DNA of 64,000 bases from Caulobacter sp. 602-2. Lineage in GTDB: Bacteria; Pseudomonadota; Alphaproteobacteria; Caulobacterales; Caulobacteraceae. The stretch covers positions 1 to 64,000 of the forward strand of contig NZ_JAAKGT010000008.1 in assembly GCF_011043625.1 (NCBI RefSeq), given 5' to 3'. How positions within the stretch are numbered: the stretch's first letter is position 1; each line of letters opens with the position of its first letter. This document shows, piece by piece, positions 8,131 to 16,828 of the stretch. The position numbers and the translations under genes were made by a program. The notes beneath the pieces are model-generated. The model made no database searches. It was given only the letters and a program-made list of their open reading frames with translations, and was not told the origin of the DNA.

Positions 8131-10383
8131 CTAGAACCGCGCCCGGAGCCCCACGCGCGCCGCCCGGCCCGCCATCGGCGCGCGGTAGCGCAGGAACGAG
8201 TTGTGGGCCCGGGCCTCCTCGTCGAGCAGGTTGGTCGCGTCGACGAAGGCTTCCCACCTGGCGCCGCGGGCTTCGAAACCGTAGGCGGCATGGGCGTCGA
8301 CCAGGGTGTAGGCCGCCGTAGGCGCCTCGCTCTTGGCGACCCGGTCCTGTTTCTCGTAGCGGACGGCGCCCAGGCTGGCGCTCCAGACGCCCCGCGACCA
8401 CGATACGTCGCCCCCGAAGCGTGAGACCGGCATGCGCGGCAGGTAGTCGCCGTCGAGGTTGCGGCGGAAATACTCCTTGTCCCACTCGGCCGTGGTCTTG
8501 GACGAAGTGAAGGGGCTGTAGCCGTCCGGCAGGGTGAAGCGGGGCTTACTGCGCACCCGATCGACGAAGCCGCCGAGCACGACGTCGCCGACGGCCGTGC
8601 CGCGGAAGGCCACCGAGCCCTCGATCTCCAGCCCCTCGATCCGGGTGTCGCCCTGGCGCCATTCGCGCACCGGCAGGGTTCGCGAGACCCCGGTGTTCCC
8701 CAGATAGAGATAGTTGTCGTAGTCGGTGCGATAGGCCGCCGCCGTCAGGCGATAGCGGCCGCGCTGGAAGCCCGCGCCCAGCTCGGCGGTCTTGGCCCGC
8801 TCGACCTTCAGGCGGGCGTCGCCCTGCTCTTCGGTGAGGATGCCGAAGTGGTCGCCGTTGGCGTAGAGCTCGATCAGCGACGGCGCGCGCTCGGTCTCGT
8901 CGTAGCGGGCCTCGACGAACAGGCCCTCGATCACGTCGTAGCGCACGGAGCCCGACAGGTCGGTGGTGGAATAGTCGCGATCCTTGGCCAGCGAGCCCAG
9001 GCCACGACCCGGACGGATGGTGGCCTCGTCGACGTCGTAGCGCGTGCGGCCCGCGCGGGCGCCGGCCTTCACGGTCAGGGCGCGCCAGGCGAACTGCTCG
9101 GTCCAGTAGACGGCGTCCTCGCGGGTGGCGACCGACGGCAGGTAGGCCTTGGCGCCGTCGGTGGCGAGGTCGCGCTGGCTGGCCTGCACGCCGACCAGGC
9201 CCGTGAAGCCCGCAAAGGGCTTGTGGGTCACGTCGATGCGCAGGTCGTCGGCCGTGGTGCGAAGGCGGGTGTGGGGCTGGCCATCGATCACCTCGCGATC
9301 GTCGCCTTCGGTGCGGGCCAGGGCGAAGTCGATCCGCGCCACGCCCAGGGCGTCGGGCGTCAGGCCGCCCTTGACGTCGAACCGCGTCGAGCGAACCTGC
9401 AGGGCGATCGGCGACGGCTGCGGATGGCTGGAGGTGATGTAGGCGAAGCCCGGCACGCCATAGTCGCTGACATAGCGCTGCACAGACGCGCCGAAATAGC
9501 CGTCGGCGGTGATCCGGCTGGCGCCCAGCGTGGCGACCTTCGTCGTCAGGCCGCTGTTGGACAGCCGCCCCTCCGCGCCGGGATAGCGGTCGGTGATCAC
9601 CTGGCGCTCGGGCGGGGTGGCGTCGACCCAGAGGCCGGTGGCCGGGTCGCGCACCCAGGTCGGATTGGACAGACGCACCTGGCACAGGGTCTGGGCGTAG
9701 ACGTTGGACACCAGCGTCTTCCAGGTGCGGCAGGCCGCATCCTTGGAGCCGCCGGGAATGCGCAGGTCGGGAACGTCGCGATAGAGGGCGTCGAAATGCC
9801 AGGCCCACTCGCCCTGGCCCCCGTCGAGCCTGGCCATGGCGGCCGAGCCGGTGTTGTAGCCGCCGCTGATCTCGGCCCGGCCCGAGAAGGCCTGAGCCGG
9901 AACGCTGGCGGGGATACGGCCGTCGCTCACATCGACCGCGCCGCCGACCGCCTGGCCGCCGTTCAGCACCGAAGCCGGGCCCTTGGACACGACGATGCGG
10001 TCGGCCAGGAACGGCTCGATCGGGGCGGCGTGATCGCCCGACAGGGTCGAGGCGTCGCGCGAGGGCATGCCGTTGACCAGCAGCGCCACGCGCGGCCCCG
10101 ACTGGCCGCGGATTTCGGGACGTCCGGCCGCGGGGCCGAAGGCGCTGTTCTGCACGCCCGGGGTCTTGGCCAGGGTCTCGCCCAGGCTCGCGGCGCGCAA
10201 GCGGGCCAGCGTCTCGCCGGCCAGAACCGAGCGCGAGGCGGTCAGGACGGGGCCGAGCTCGCCCTGGACGCCCTCGACGAGGACGGGCTGCACGGCGGTG
10301 GGGGTCTCGCCTCCTTCCTCGGCATGGGCGGGGACGGCCGCGAGCGGCAGGAGCGAGGCGAAGGCGAGCAGAAATCTACGCAA
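8131..10383 (-). CDS. TonB-dependent outer-membrane receptor (ZnuD-like plug)
   Basis: A 750-residue TonB-dependent receptor. The signal peptide MRRFLLAFASLLPLAAVPAHA is followed by a plug with RAASLGETLAKTPGVQN and the stretch GDHAAPIEPFLADRIVVSKG. The phrasing SGDHAAPIEP...RGPA..NGG..GGAVDV resembles ZnuD-type metal receptors more than ferric-siderophore receptors. The barrel ends VGLRARF with the terminal Phe needed for BAM recognition. The start is TTG at 10383, chosen because it gives an ideal signal peptide. A dyad like those bound by Fur-family metal regulators lies about 90 nt upstream. Substrate assignment (zinc or another metal) is inference. Confidence 0.88.
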   Translation of the reverse strand: MRRFLLAFASLLPLAAVPAHAEEGGETPTAVQPVLVEGVQGELGPVLTASRSVLAGETLARLRAASLGETLAKTPGVQNSAFGPAAGRPEIRGQSGPRVALLVNGMPSRDASTLSGDHAAPIEPFLADRIVVSKGPASVLNGGQAVGGAVDVSDGRIPASVPAQAFSGRAEISGGYNTGSAAMARLDGGQGEWAWHFDALYRDVPDLRIPGGSKDAACRTWKTLVSNVYAQTLCQVRLSNPTWVRDPATGLWVDATPPERQVITDRYPGAEGRLSNSGLTTKVATLGASRITADGYFGASVQRYVSDYGVPGFAYITSSHPQPSPIALQVRSTRFDVKGGLTPDALGVARIDFALARTEGDDREVIDGQPHTRLRTTADDLRIDVTHKPFAGFTGLVGVQASQRDLATDGAKAYLPSVATREDAVYWTEQFAWRALTVKAGARAGRTRYDVDEATIRPGRGLGSLAKDRDYSTTDLSGSVRYDVIEGLFVEARYDETERAPSLIELYANGDHFGILTEEQGDARLKVERAKTAELGAGFQRGRYRLTAAAYRTDYDNYLYLGNTGVSRTLPVREWRQGDTRIEGLEIEGSVAFRGTAVGDVVLGGFVDRVRSKPRFTLPDGYSPFTSSKTTAEWDKEYFRRNLDGDYLPRMPVSRFGGDVSWSRGVWSASLGAVRYEKQDRVAKSEAPTAAYTLVDAHAAYGFEARGARWEAFVDATNLLDEEARAHNSFLRYRAPMAGRAARVGLRARF

Positions 10384-10466
10384 GGGGGCACGCTGTCCGG
10401 GAAGGAAATGACGAAGGGGGACGCGGCAAGTCGGCGAGACCGATCCACGATGCGTATTTCCGTTAT

Positions 10467-10479
10467 GTTATATTGTAAC
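10467..10479. promoter_or_regulatory. Candidate Zur/Fur-family operator
   Basis: GTTATATTGTAAC is an AT-rich inverted repeat (GTTAyA...TrTAAC) in an otherwise GC-rich 148-bp divergent intergenic region. It lies 84-96 nt upstream of the TonB-receptor start and 53-65 nt upstream of the S9 peptidase start. Zur boxes of alphaproteobacteria share the GTTATA...TATAAC architecture. The match is imperfect, so Fur or another regulator is possible. Confidence 0.45.
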
Positions 10480-10531
10480 GATTCTCAAGCGGAGCTTGGC
10501 AACGCACGTGCGGGGCTCTAGCGTCCGCGCC

Positions 10532-12751
10532 ATGATCCGTCCCTCGCTCATGGCCCTCTCGGCCTGTCTCGCCCTGGCCTCTCCCGTGATGGCCGAAAAA
10601 CTCACCCCCGAGCGCCTGTTCTCCGATCCGGACATCAACGGGCCGACCGCCAAGGGCGTGGCGCTGTCGCCGGACGGCAAGCGGGTGACCTACCTGAAGG
10701 CCAAGGCCGAGGCCGCCAACGTGCAGGACCTGTGGGCGGTGGACGTGAAAGGCGGCGAGCCCTACCGGCTGATCGACGCCAACGCGCTGTCGTCGGGCGA
10801 CAAGGCGCTGTCGGAAGCCGAGATCGCCCGTCGCGAGCGCGCCCGGGTGCTGGCCCGCGGCGTCGTCGAATACAGCTGGGACAGCGAGGGCCGCTTCGTG
10901 CTCGTGCCGCTGGACGGCGACCTCTATGTCGACAGCGTCGCCGACGGCAAGGTGACCCGCCTGACCCAGACCCCGGGCGACGAGGTCGACGCCAAGGTCT
11001 CGCCCAAGGGCAGGTTCGTCTCCTATGTCCGCGACCAGAACCTCTATGTGCGCCCGCTGGCCGGCGGCGAGGAGACGGCGGTGACGACCGAGGGCAAGGG
11101 CGCCCTGTCGTTCGGCGTGGCCGAGTTCATCGCCCAGGAGGAGATGGACCGCGACACCGGCTACTGGTGGTCGCCGGACGAGCGCCTGATCGCCTATACC
11201 CGCGTCGACGAGAGCGGCGTCGACATCGTGCCGCGCGCCGACATCGGCCCGTCGGGCGCGACCGTGATCGACCAGCGCTATCCCCGCGCCGGCCGCCCGA
11301 ACGCCGTCGTCGACCTGTTCGTCAAGGACCTGGCCTCGGGCAAGGTGGTGCAGATCGACCTGGGCGCCGACAAGGACATCTACCTGGCCCGCGTGGCCTG
11401 GTCGAAGGACGGCAAGACCCTCTACGTCCAGCGCCAGAGCCGCGACCAGAAGACCCTCGACCTGATCGCCTTCGATCCGGCCAAGGGCTCGGGCAAGACC
11501 ATCCTGACCGAGACCGACCCGCACTGGGTGGAGCTGCACGACGACTTCCGCCCGCTGAAGGACGGCTCGTTCCTGTGGTCGTCGGAGAAGTCGGGGAACA
11601 AGCACCTCTATCACTACGCCGCCGACGGCAAGCTGCTGGCGCAGGTGACCAAGGGCGACTGGCCGGTCGACAAGATCGAGGCCGTCGACGAGGTCGACGA
11701 AAAGCGCGGCCTGGTGTTCTTCAGCGCCTCGATCGACACGCCGATCGAGCGCCGGCTCTATTCGGTCTCCTACATCAAGCCCGCCGCGCCCAAGGCCCTG
11801 ACCTCGGCCGGCGGCTGGTGGACCACGAAGGTCGCCGCCAACGGCGCCTTCGTCGGCACGTACTCGGACCCGAAGACCCCGCCACAGACGGCGCTCTACG
11901 ACACCGCCGGCAAGCGCGTGCGCTGGATCGAGGAGAACAGGCTCGACGCCGCCCACCCCTACGCGCCCTACGCCGCCGACCACCTGGTTCCGGAGTTCGG
12001 CACGCTGAAGGCCGCCGACGGCCAGGTGCTGCACTACTCGCTGCTGAAGCCGGCGAACTTCGACGCGGCCAAGAAGTATCCGGTGATCGTCTCGGTGTAT
12101 GGCGGCCCTCACGCCCAGCGCGTGACCAAGAGCTGGGGCGTCAACGACGAGGCCTTCGCCAACGCCGGCTACGTGGTGTTCAAGCTGGACAACCGCGGCT
12201 CGTCCAACCGCTCGACGGCGTTCAAGACGGCGCTGGACCGCCGCATGGGCACGGTCGAGGTCGAGGACCAGTTCGTCGGCGCGGCCTTCCTGAAGACCCT
12301 GCCCTATGTCGACCCCGAACGCCTGGGCGTGATGGGCTGGTCGTACGGCGGCTTCATGACCCTGATGATGCTGACCGCCGAGGGCACGCCCTTCAAGGCC
12401 GGCGTCTCGGGCGCGCCGCCGACCGAGTGGGGCCTCTACGACACCCACTACACCGAGCAGTTCATGGGCAAGCCCGACGAGAACAAGGCCGGCTATGCGG
12501 CCTCGGACTTCCTGGGCCGCGTCGACAAGCTCAAGCCCGGCAGCCTGATGCTGATCCACGGCATGGCCGACGACAACGTGATCTTCGAAAACAGCACCCG
12601 CGTGCTGGCGGCGCTGCAGAAGAAGGGCATCGCCTTCGAGACCATGCTCTATCCGGGCGAGCGCCACAGCGTCATCCGCAGCCGCTCCAAGGGCCTGCAC
12701 GTGATGAAGACGCACCTCGACTTCTTCGACCGCAAGCTCAAGGGCGAGTGA
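10532..12751 (+). CDS. Exported dipeptidyl-peptidase IV-like prolyl oligopeptidase (S9B)
   Basis: A 739-residue S9-family serine peptidase. The ATG at 10532 gives a signal peptide ending SPVMA-EK; an upstream in-frame TTG at 10496 is not used here. Residues about 40-480 form the DPPIV-type beta-propeller (repeated YLKAKAEAANVQDLWAVD-like blades and a QEEMDRDTGYWWSPDE segment with the Glu-Glu pair that binds the substrate N terminus). The C-terminal alpha/beta-hydrolase carries Ser604 in GWSYGGFM, Asp680 in HGMADDNV and His712 in GERHS. It releases N-terminal dipeptides with Pro/Ala at position 2 from periplasmic peptides (family knowledge). It is followed by an exported amidase, 61 bp downstream. 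Confidence 0.92.
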   Translation: MIRPSLMALSACLALASPVMAEKLTPERLFSDPDINGPTAKGVALSPDGKRVTYLKAKAEAANVQDLWAVDVKGGEPYRLIDANALSSGDKALSEAEIARRERARVLARGVVEYSWDSEGRFVLVPLDGDLYVDSVADGKVTRLTQTPGDEVDAKVSPKGRFVSYVRDQNLYVRPLAGGEETAVTTEGKGALSFGVAEFIAQEEMDRDTGYWWSPDERLIAYTRVDESGVDIVPRADIGPSGATVIDQRYPRAGRPNAVVDLFVKDLASGKVVQIDLGADKDIYLARVAWSKDGKTLYVQRQSRDQKTLDLIAFDPAKGSGKTILTETDPHWVELHDDFRPLKDGSFLWSSEKSGNKHLYHYAADGKLLAQVTKGDWPVDKIEAVDEVDEKRGLVFFSASIDTPIERRLYSVSYIKPAAPKALTSAGGWWTTKVAANGAFVGTYSDPKTPPQTALYDTAGKRVRWIEENRLDAAHPYAPYAADHLVPEFGTLKAADGQVLHYSLLKPANFDAAKKYPVIVSVYGGPHAQRVTKSWGVNDEAFANAGYVVFKLDNRGSSNRSTAFKTALDRRMGTVEVEDQFVGAAFLKTLPYVDPERLGVMGWSYGGFMTLMMLTAEGTPFKAGVSGAPPTEWGLYDTHYTEQFMGKPDENKAGYAASDFLGRVDKLKPGSLMLIHGMADDNVIFENSTRVLAALQKKGIAFETMLYPGERHSVIRSRSKGLHVMKTHLDFFDRKLKGE

Positions 12752-12812
12752 TCGATCAGCGGCCCCGACTTCACGGTCGGGGCCGTTTCTACATGTGACA
12801 GGGGGACGGATC

Positions 12813-14450
12813 GTGGGGATGAAGCGTCTGTTGCTGGCCGGCGGGGCCGCCTTGCTGCTGGCCGGGCCGGCCCTGGCCTCGCCGGAGGCGGCAAGGCCGC
12901 AGACGCCGGCCGAGTTCCTCGCCTCGCTTTCCAAGGACGCCGAGGACGAGGTCGCGCACGTCGCCTTCGTCGGCCCGCAGATGAGCCTCGCCGACGAACA
13001 GGCGCTGCAGGCCTCCGGCGAGCTGACCGCCGAGGACGCCGTGCTGGGCCGCCTGACCGTGCAGCACTACTTCGGCAACCGGACCAACGCCGTGCTGGCC
13101 TTCAATCCCGACGCCCTGAAGATCGCCCGCGCCCTCGACGCCGAGCGCAAGACAGGCAAGACGCGCGGCCCGCTGCACGGCCTGCCGATCCTGATCAAGG
13201 ACAATATCGAGACCGCCGACCCGATGGCCACCACCGCCGGGTCGCTGGCGCTGAAGGACAACGTCACCGGCCGCGACGCCCCGCTGGTCGCCCGGCTGCG
13301 CGCGGCCGGCATGGTGGTGCTGGGCAAGGCCAACTTGTCGGAATGGGCCAACATCCGCTCGTCGCGCTCGACCAGCGGCTGGAGCGCCGTGGGCGGCCTG
13401 ACCCGCAACCCCTACGCGCTGGACCGCAGCGCCTGCGGCTCATCCAGCGGTTCGGGCGCGGCGGTGGCGTCGGGCCTGGCGACGGCGGCGATCGGCACCG
13501 AGACCGACGGCTCGATCACCTGCCCCGCCGCCATGAACGGCCTGGTGGGCCTGAAACCGACCGTGGGCCTCGTCTCGCGCACCCATGTCGTGCCGATCAG
13601 CCACAGCCAGGACACGGCCGGTCCGATGACCACCACGGTGCGCGACGCGGCCCTGCTGCTGACCGCCATGGCCGGCTCGGATCCCGCCGATCCGGCGACC
13701 GCCGAGGCCGACGCCCGCAAGAGCGACTACGCCGCGGGCCTGTCGAAGACGTCGCTGAAGGGCGTCACCCTGGCGGTGGCGCGGTTCTACACCGGGGATT
13801 CCCCCAGGACCGACGCCGTGTTCGAGCAGGCGCTGAAGGACCTGGCGGCCCAGGGCGCCAAGCTGGTCGAGGTGAAGGCCTTCGACGAGGGCCCGGTCGG
13901 CAAGGCCGAGGGCCTGGTGCTGTTCACCGAGTTCAAGGCCGACATCGCCGCCTACCTGGCCTCGACCGACCCGAAGAAGGTTCAGACCCGCACCCTGGCC
14001 GACCTGATCGCCTTCAACGCCGCCACGCCGGAGGAACTGCGCTGGTTCGGCCAGGAGACCTTCGAGCGGGCGCAAGCGACCAAGGGCCTGGATGATCCCG
14101 ACTACCTGAAGGCCAAGGCCGACGCCAAGCGCCTGGCGGGGCCGGAAGGCATCGACCGGATCCTCAAGGAAACCGGCGCGGTCGCCATCGTCGCCCCGAC
14201 CACCGGGCCGGCCTGGACAATCGATCCAGTCAACGGCGACCACTACGGCGCCTCGGCCACCACCCTGCCCGCCGTGGCCGGCTATCCGCACCTGACCGTG
14301 CCCATGGGCCAGGTCGAGGGCCTGCCGGTGGGGCTGTCGTTCATCGGCCCGGCCTGGAGCGAAGCCCGCCTGCTGAGCCTGGGCTACGCCTACGAACAGG
14401 CGACGATGCGCAGGCGGCCGCCGGAGATGAAGGCGACGGTGGGGCCTTAG
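12813..14450 (+). CDS. Exported amidase-signature-family amidase
   Basis: About 545 residues. A GTG at 12813 is preceded by AGGGGG 7 nt upstream and gives the signal peptide [25 protein letters not shown] 12819 is an alternative and GTG 12795 is less likely. Amidase-signature residues are visible: Lys in [10 protein letters not shown] (about 129), the cis-Ser in [14 protein letters not shown] (about 211) and the nucleophile Ser in [11 protein letters not shown] (about 234). The C terminus has the conserved [15 protein letters not shown] and [12 protein letters not shown] segments. It hydrolyses an amide (aryl or peptide amide); the substrate is unknown. It may be cotranscribed with the DPPIV-like gene, suggesting extracytoplasmic peptide scavenging. 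Confidence 0.88.
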   Translation: MGMKRLLLAGGAALLLAGPALASPEAARPQTPAEFLASLSKDAEDEVAHVAFVGPQMSLADEQALQASGELTAEDAVLGRLTVQHYFGNRTNAVLAFNPDALKIARALDAERKTGKTRGPLHGLPILIKDNIETADPMATTAGSLALKDNVTGRDAPLVARLRAAGMVVLGKANLSEWANIRSSRSTSGWSAVGGLTRNPYALDRSACGSSSGSGAAVASGLATAAIGTETDGSITCPAAMNGLVGLKPTVGLVSRTHVVPISHSQDTAGPMTTTVRDAALLLTAMAGSDPADPATAEADARKSDYAAGLSKTSLKGVTLAVARFYTGDSPRTDAVFEQALKDLAAQGAKLVEVKAFDEGPVGKAEGLVLFTEFKADIAAYLASTDPKKVQTRTLADLIAFNAATPEELRWFGQETFERAQATKGLDDPDYLKAKADAKRLAGPEGIDRILKETGAVAIVAPTTGPAWTIDPVNGDHYGASATTLPAVAGYPHLTVPMGQVEGLPVGLSFIGPAWSEARLLSLGYAYEQATMRRRPPEMKATVGP

Positions 14451-14456
14451 AAGAAA

Positions 14457-14768
14457 CCCTCTCTCTTTGAGAGAGGGAGGGGCCCATGGCGCAGCCATGG
14501 GAGGGTGAGAGGTGACAAACTCACCGAATAGACAACCTCAACCACCCCAGGTCGTCATCCCGGCCGAAGGTCCGCGAAGCGGACTGTAGAGCCGGGACCC
14601 AGGGATCACCGCACTGCGCCCGCCCCTGGGTCCCGGATAAGCCCTTCGGGCTTTCCGGGATGACGAAAGATTTGATCTTCGAGGCCGCGCACCATCCGGC
14701 CAGCGGTGAAACCTCTCACCCTCCCACCGCTTCGCGGCGGGCCCCTCCCTCTCTCTTTGAGAGAGGGT
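14457..14768. repeat. Nested inverted repeat (CCTCTCTTTGAGAGAGG arms) in a gene-free stretch
   Basis: The gene-free stretch 14451-14775 is almost entirely repeat. The left arm (14457-14513) reads CCCTCTCTCTTTGAGAGAGG, then GGGGCCCATGGCGCAGCCAT, then GGGAGGGTGAGAGGT. The right arm (14708-14768) is its rough inverse, ending CCCTCCCTCTCTCTTTGAGA-GAGGG. A separate palindromic element (14554-14664) sits between the two arms. I see no gene here. Confidence 0.75.
14554..14664. repeat. Intergenic palindromic repeat (GTCATCCCGG family, copy 3)
   Basis: Starts GTCATCCCGGCCGAAGG and ends CTTTCCGGGATGAC. Internal arms GCCGGGACCCAGGG and CCCCTGGGTCCCGG pair. This copy lies within the arms of the other repeat family. 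Confidence 0.85.
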
Positions 14769-14775
14769 TTTCTGA

Positions 14776-14925
14776 TCACACCTTCGGGCGGATCGCCTCG
14801 ATCGGCGGGGGCGGCGGCGTGACTTGCGAGGGATGCGGCGGCGGGGGCGGACGGTGGCCGTGCGGCGTGGCGCAGGCGGTCAGGACCACGGCGGCGAGGC
14901 CCAGCAGCGAAAGCCGGCTCAGCAT
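14776..14925 (-). CDS. 49-residue Pro/His-rich lipoprotein
   Basis: A short gene encoding MLSRLSLLGLAAVVLTAC followed by ATPHGHRPPPPPHPSQ and a polyproline run, ending EAIRPKV. The signal peptide ends with lipobox VLTAC (Cys18), so the mature peptide is only about 32 residues. Its ATG overlaps the TGA of the upstream gene (ATGCTGA, 14925-14919), indicating translational coupling. It is the last gene of a four-gene minus-strand cassette. Function is unknown; the clean lipobox and the coupling support a real gene. Confidence 0.75.
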   Translation of the reverse strand: MLSRLSLLGLAAVVLTACATPHGHRPPPPPHPSQVTPPPPPIEAIRPKV

Positions 14926-15410
14926 CCGCGCGCGCCGGGGAAGATGCCCAGGCTGCCGCGGAAGCAGCGGTGCTCGCCGCGCGGATCCCAGTATTCGGTC
15001 GTGCCGTCAGAGCGCTTGATCGCCCAGCGCTCGCCGGTCTGGCCGTCGCGGCCGACCACGGCGATGTCGCCCGGCCCACGCGAGGTCACCGCGTAGCCGT
15101 CGCCGGTCAGGGCGTCGGAGGCGCAGGCCTCGGTCACGCCCGGCTTGGACAGGTCGCCCCGCATCCCCGCCGACGAGCCGGTGCGCTGGTTGAAGGCCGA
15201 CACCTCGGTCCCGCCCTGGCCGCTGACGAACACCTGGGTGCCGCTGGCGCGGTCATAGGTCATGACGTCGGGGGCCTGGCCGGTCAGGGGCGCGCCGCAG
15301 GGGCCGCCGCGACCGCCCGGTCCGGGCCGCTTGCCGGCCGTCGGCTGGGCCTGGACCGCGCTGGCGACGAGCGACAGGGCCAGGACGCTGGATGCGAACA
15401 GGCGGATCAT
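14919..15410 (-). CDS. Small secreted protein, unknown function (third gene of envelope cassette)
   Basis: A 163-residue protein with signal peptide MIRLFASSVLALSLVASAVQA cleaved before QPTAG. The mature part has several Cys (GGPCGAPLTG, TEACASDALTG, EHRCFRG, GARGC), suggesting disulfides in the periplasm or outside. Short phrases such as VMTYDRASGTQVFVSGQGG and WAIKRSDGTTEYWDPRGE look like small beta-strand repeats. No family is recognised. Its ATG overlaps the TGA of the beta-helix gene (ATGA at 15410-15407), and its stop overlaps the start of the 49-residue lipoprotein. Confidence 0.8.
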   Translation of the reverse strand: MIRLFASSVLALSLVASAVQAQPTAGKRPGPGGRGGPCGAPLTGQAPDVMTYDRASGTQVFVSGQGGTEVSAFNQRTGSSAGMRGDLSKPGVTEACASDALTGDGYAVTSRGPGDIAVVGRDGQTGERWAIKRSDGTTEYWDPRGEHRCFRGSLGIFPGARGC

Positions 15411-16828
15411 CGCGGACCTCCTTGCGGGCGGGTGGGCGTGCCGGTGGACGGACCAACCGGACCGCCGGCGGCGGCCGAGGCCTCGTAGGGATCGGCGGGA
15501 CCGCCGGCCAGGGCGCCCGATGGCGGTCCCGACAGCACCGCCACCGCGCCGGCCGGCCAGTAGCTGTCGTAGTCGACGCGGGCCCGGTCGCGCGGCGTGC
15601 GGAACAGCTCCGGCGCCTCGAACCACGGACGGCAGGTCAGCGCGCCGTCGAAATAGCCGGTGACCAGGGCCTCGCAACCGCCCGGATGGGCGAAGACCCG
15701 GTTGTCGCGGGCGCGGATCTGGGCCCCGCTGTCGGCGAACAGCCCCGCCCGCATCACCCCGGCGATGGCGTTGTCCGAGGCGTAGACCACGCCCGAGGCG
15801 GCGTAGATGCCGACGTCGGCGGCTTCGAGCCGGCCGTCCAGCACGCGCAGGTCGGCGCCTTCCAGCACCACCGCCCAGTCGCTGTCGCGCACGACGGGGC
15901 GCTGCAGGGTGGTTTCGCCGCCGCTGATGTAGATGCCGCGCGAGAAGCCGTCGGTCGACAGGCCGTCGATCTGCACCAGCTGGTCGCGGTTGACGCCGGT
16001 CAACACGAAGCCGGCCGAGTTGCGGGTGCGCGAGGAGCCGCTCCAGTCGCCCAGGCGCACCACACGAATGTCGCGCAGGCGGCTGTCGCGACCGGTCTCG
16101 ACGGCCATGCCGATGGCGGTGGCGGCCACGTCGATGTCCTGGGCCTGCAGGCTGCCCGACAGCTTGACCACCGGCGCGCGGGTGCGGCCGACGAAGGCCG
16201 TTTCGATCATCTCCACCCGGCTGTCGGCGACGTCGATGGCCGAGGCCTCGCCGTCATAGCGCACGACCACGCCCTTCAAGGCCAGCTCGGTGGCGCGGCC
16301 CACGATGCAGGAGGCCGAACCGCCGCGCGAGGCTTCCAGGCCCAGGTTCTGCAGCACCACGAAGGCCACGCCCGGGGCGATGCGGATGCAGGGCTGGTCG
16401 GCCGGCGCGATCAGGATCGGCCGGGTGCGCGAGGGGCTGTAGTCACGGGCGGTGATCACCACCGAGCGGGTGACGCTGAGCGACTCCAGGCAGGCTCCGC
16501 CGTTGCGCGAGACCAGGGTCAGGGTGTCGCCGTCATAGAGGCGCGACAGCACCTCGTTCACCTCGCCCGGATAGGCGACGTCGCAATCGACCACCGTGCG
16601 GTACGGCGCATAGCCGCCGCCGGGATAGTAGGGCCGGCGCGGCGGCTTGCGCTTGACCGGCCGGCGCACGCCGCAGCCCTTCGACAGGTTGGGTTCGAGC
16701 AGCAGGCCGAAACACGGGCGGATCTGCTGGTCGACCTTGGCGTCGGGCGAGGCCACGGCGACCTGCGGCGCGGCGCCCGCCAGGCCCAGGACGACGAGAG
16801 CCGCCGCGAAGGGTGCGAGGCGCTTCAT
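15407..16828 (-). CDS. Secreted right-handed beta-helix protein
   Basis: A 473-residue exported protein. The signal peptide MKRLAPFAAALVVLGLAGAAPQVAVA is followed by a basic/aromatic linker (KRKPPRRPYYPGGGYAPYR). Residues about 85-395 show regular beta-helix-type coils of short V/I-rich strands separated by Asp/Asn/Gly turns (AIDVADSRVEMIETAFVG, GIYISGGETTLQRPVVRDS, VLDGRLEAADVGIYAASG). The C-terminal tail is Gly/Pro-rich and disordered. Such folds bind or modify polysaccharides (pectate lyase, AlgG type), but no catalytic signature is evident. It starts in ATGA overlap with the Sel1 lipoprotein and ends in ATGA overlap with the next gene. Confidence 0.82.
   Translation of the reverse strand: MKRLAPFAAALVVLGLAGAAPQVAVASPDAKVDQQIRPCFGLLLEPNLSKGCGVRRPVKRKPPRRPYYPGGGYAPYRTVVDCDVAYPGEVNEVLSRLYDGDTLTLVSRNGGACLESLSVTRSVVITARDYSPSRTRPILIAPADQPCIRIAPGVAFVVLQNLGLEASRGGSASCIVGRATELALKGVVVRYDGEASAIDVADSRVEMIETAFVGRTRAPVVKLSGSLQAQDIDVAATAIGMAVETGRDSRLRDIRVVRLGDWSGSSRTRNSAGFVLTGVNRDQLVQIDGLSTDGFSRGIYISGGETTLQRPVVRDSDWAVVLEGADLRVLDGRLEAADVGIYAASGVVYASDNAIAGVMRAGLFADSGAQIRARDNRVFAHPGGCEALVTGYFDGALTCRPWFEAPELFRTPRDRARVDYDSYWPAGAVAVLSGPPSGALAGGPADPYEASAAAGGPVGPSTGTPTRPQGGPR

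Noticed and set aside
10463..12934. 823-residue minus-strand open frame opposite the DPPIV-like gene
   Set aside because: The plus frame has catalytic motifs, signal peptide and length of its family; the antisense frame is low-complexity His/Val/Arg/Gly.
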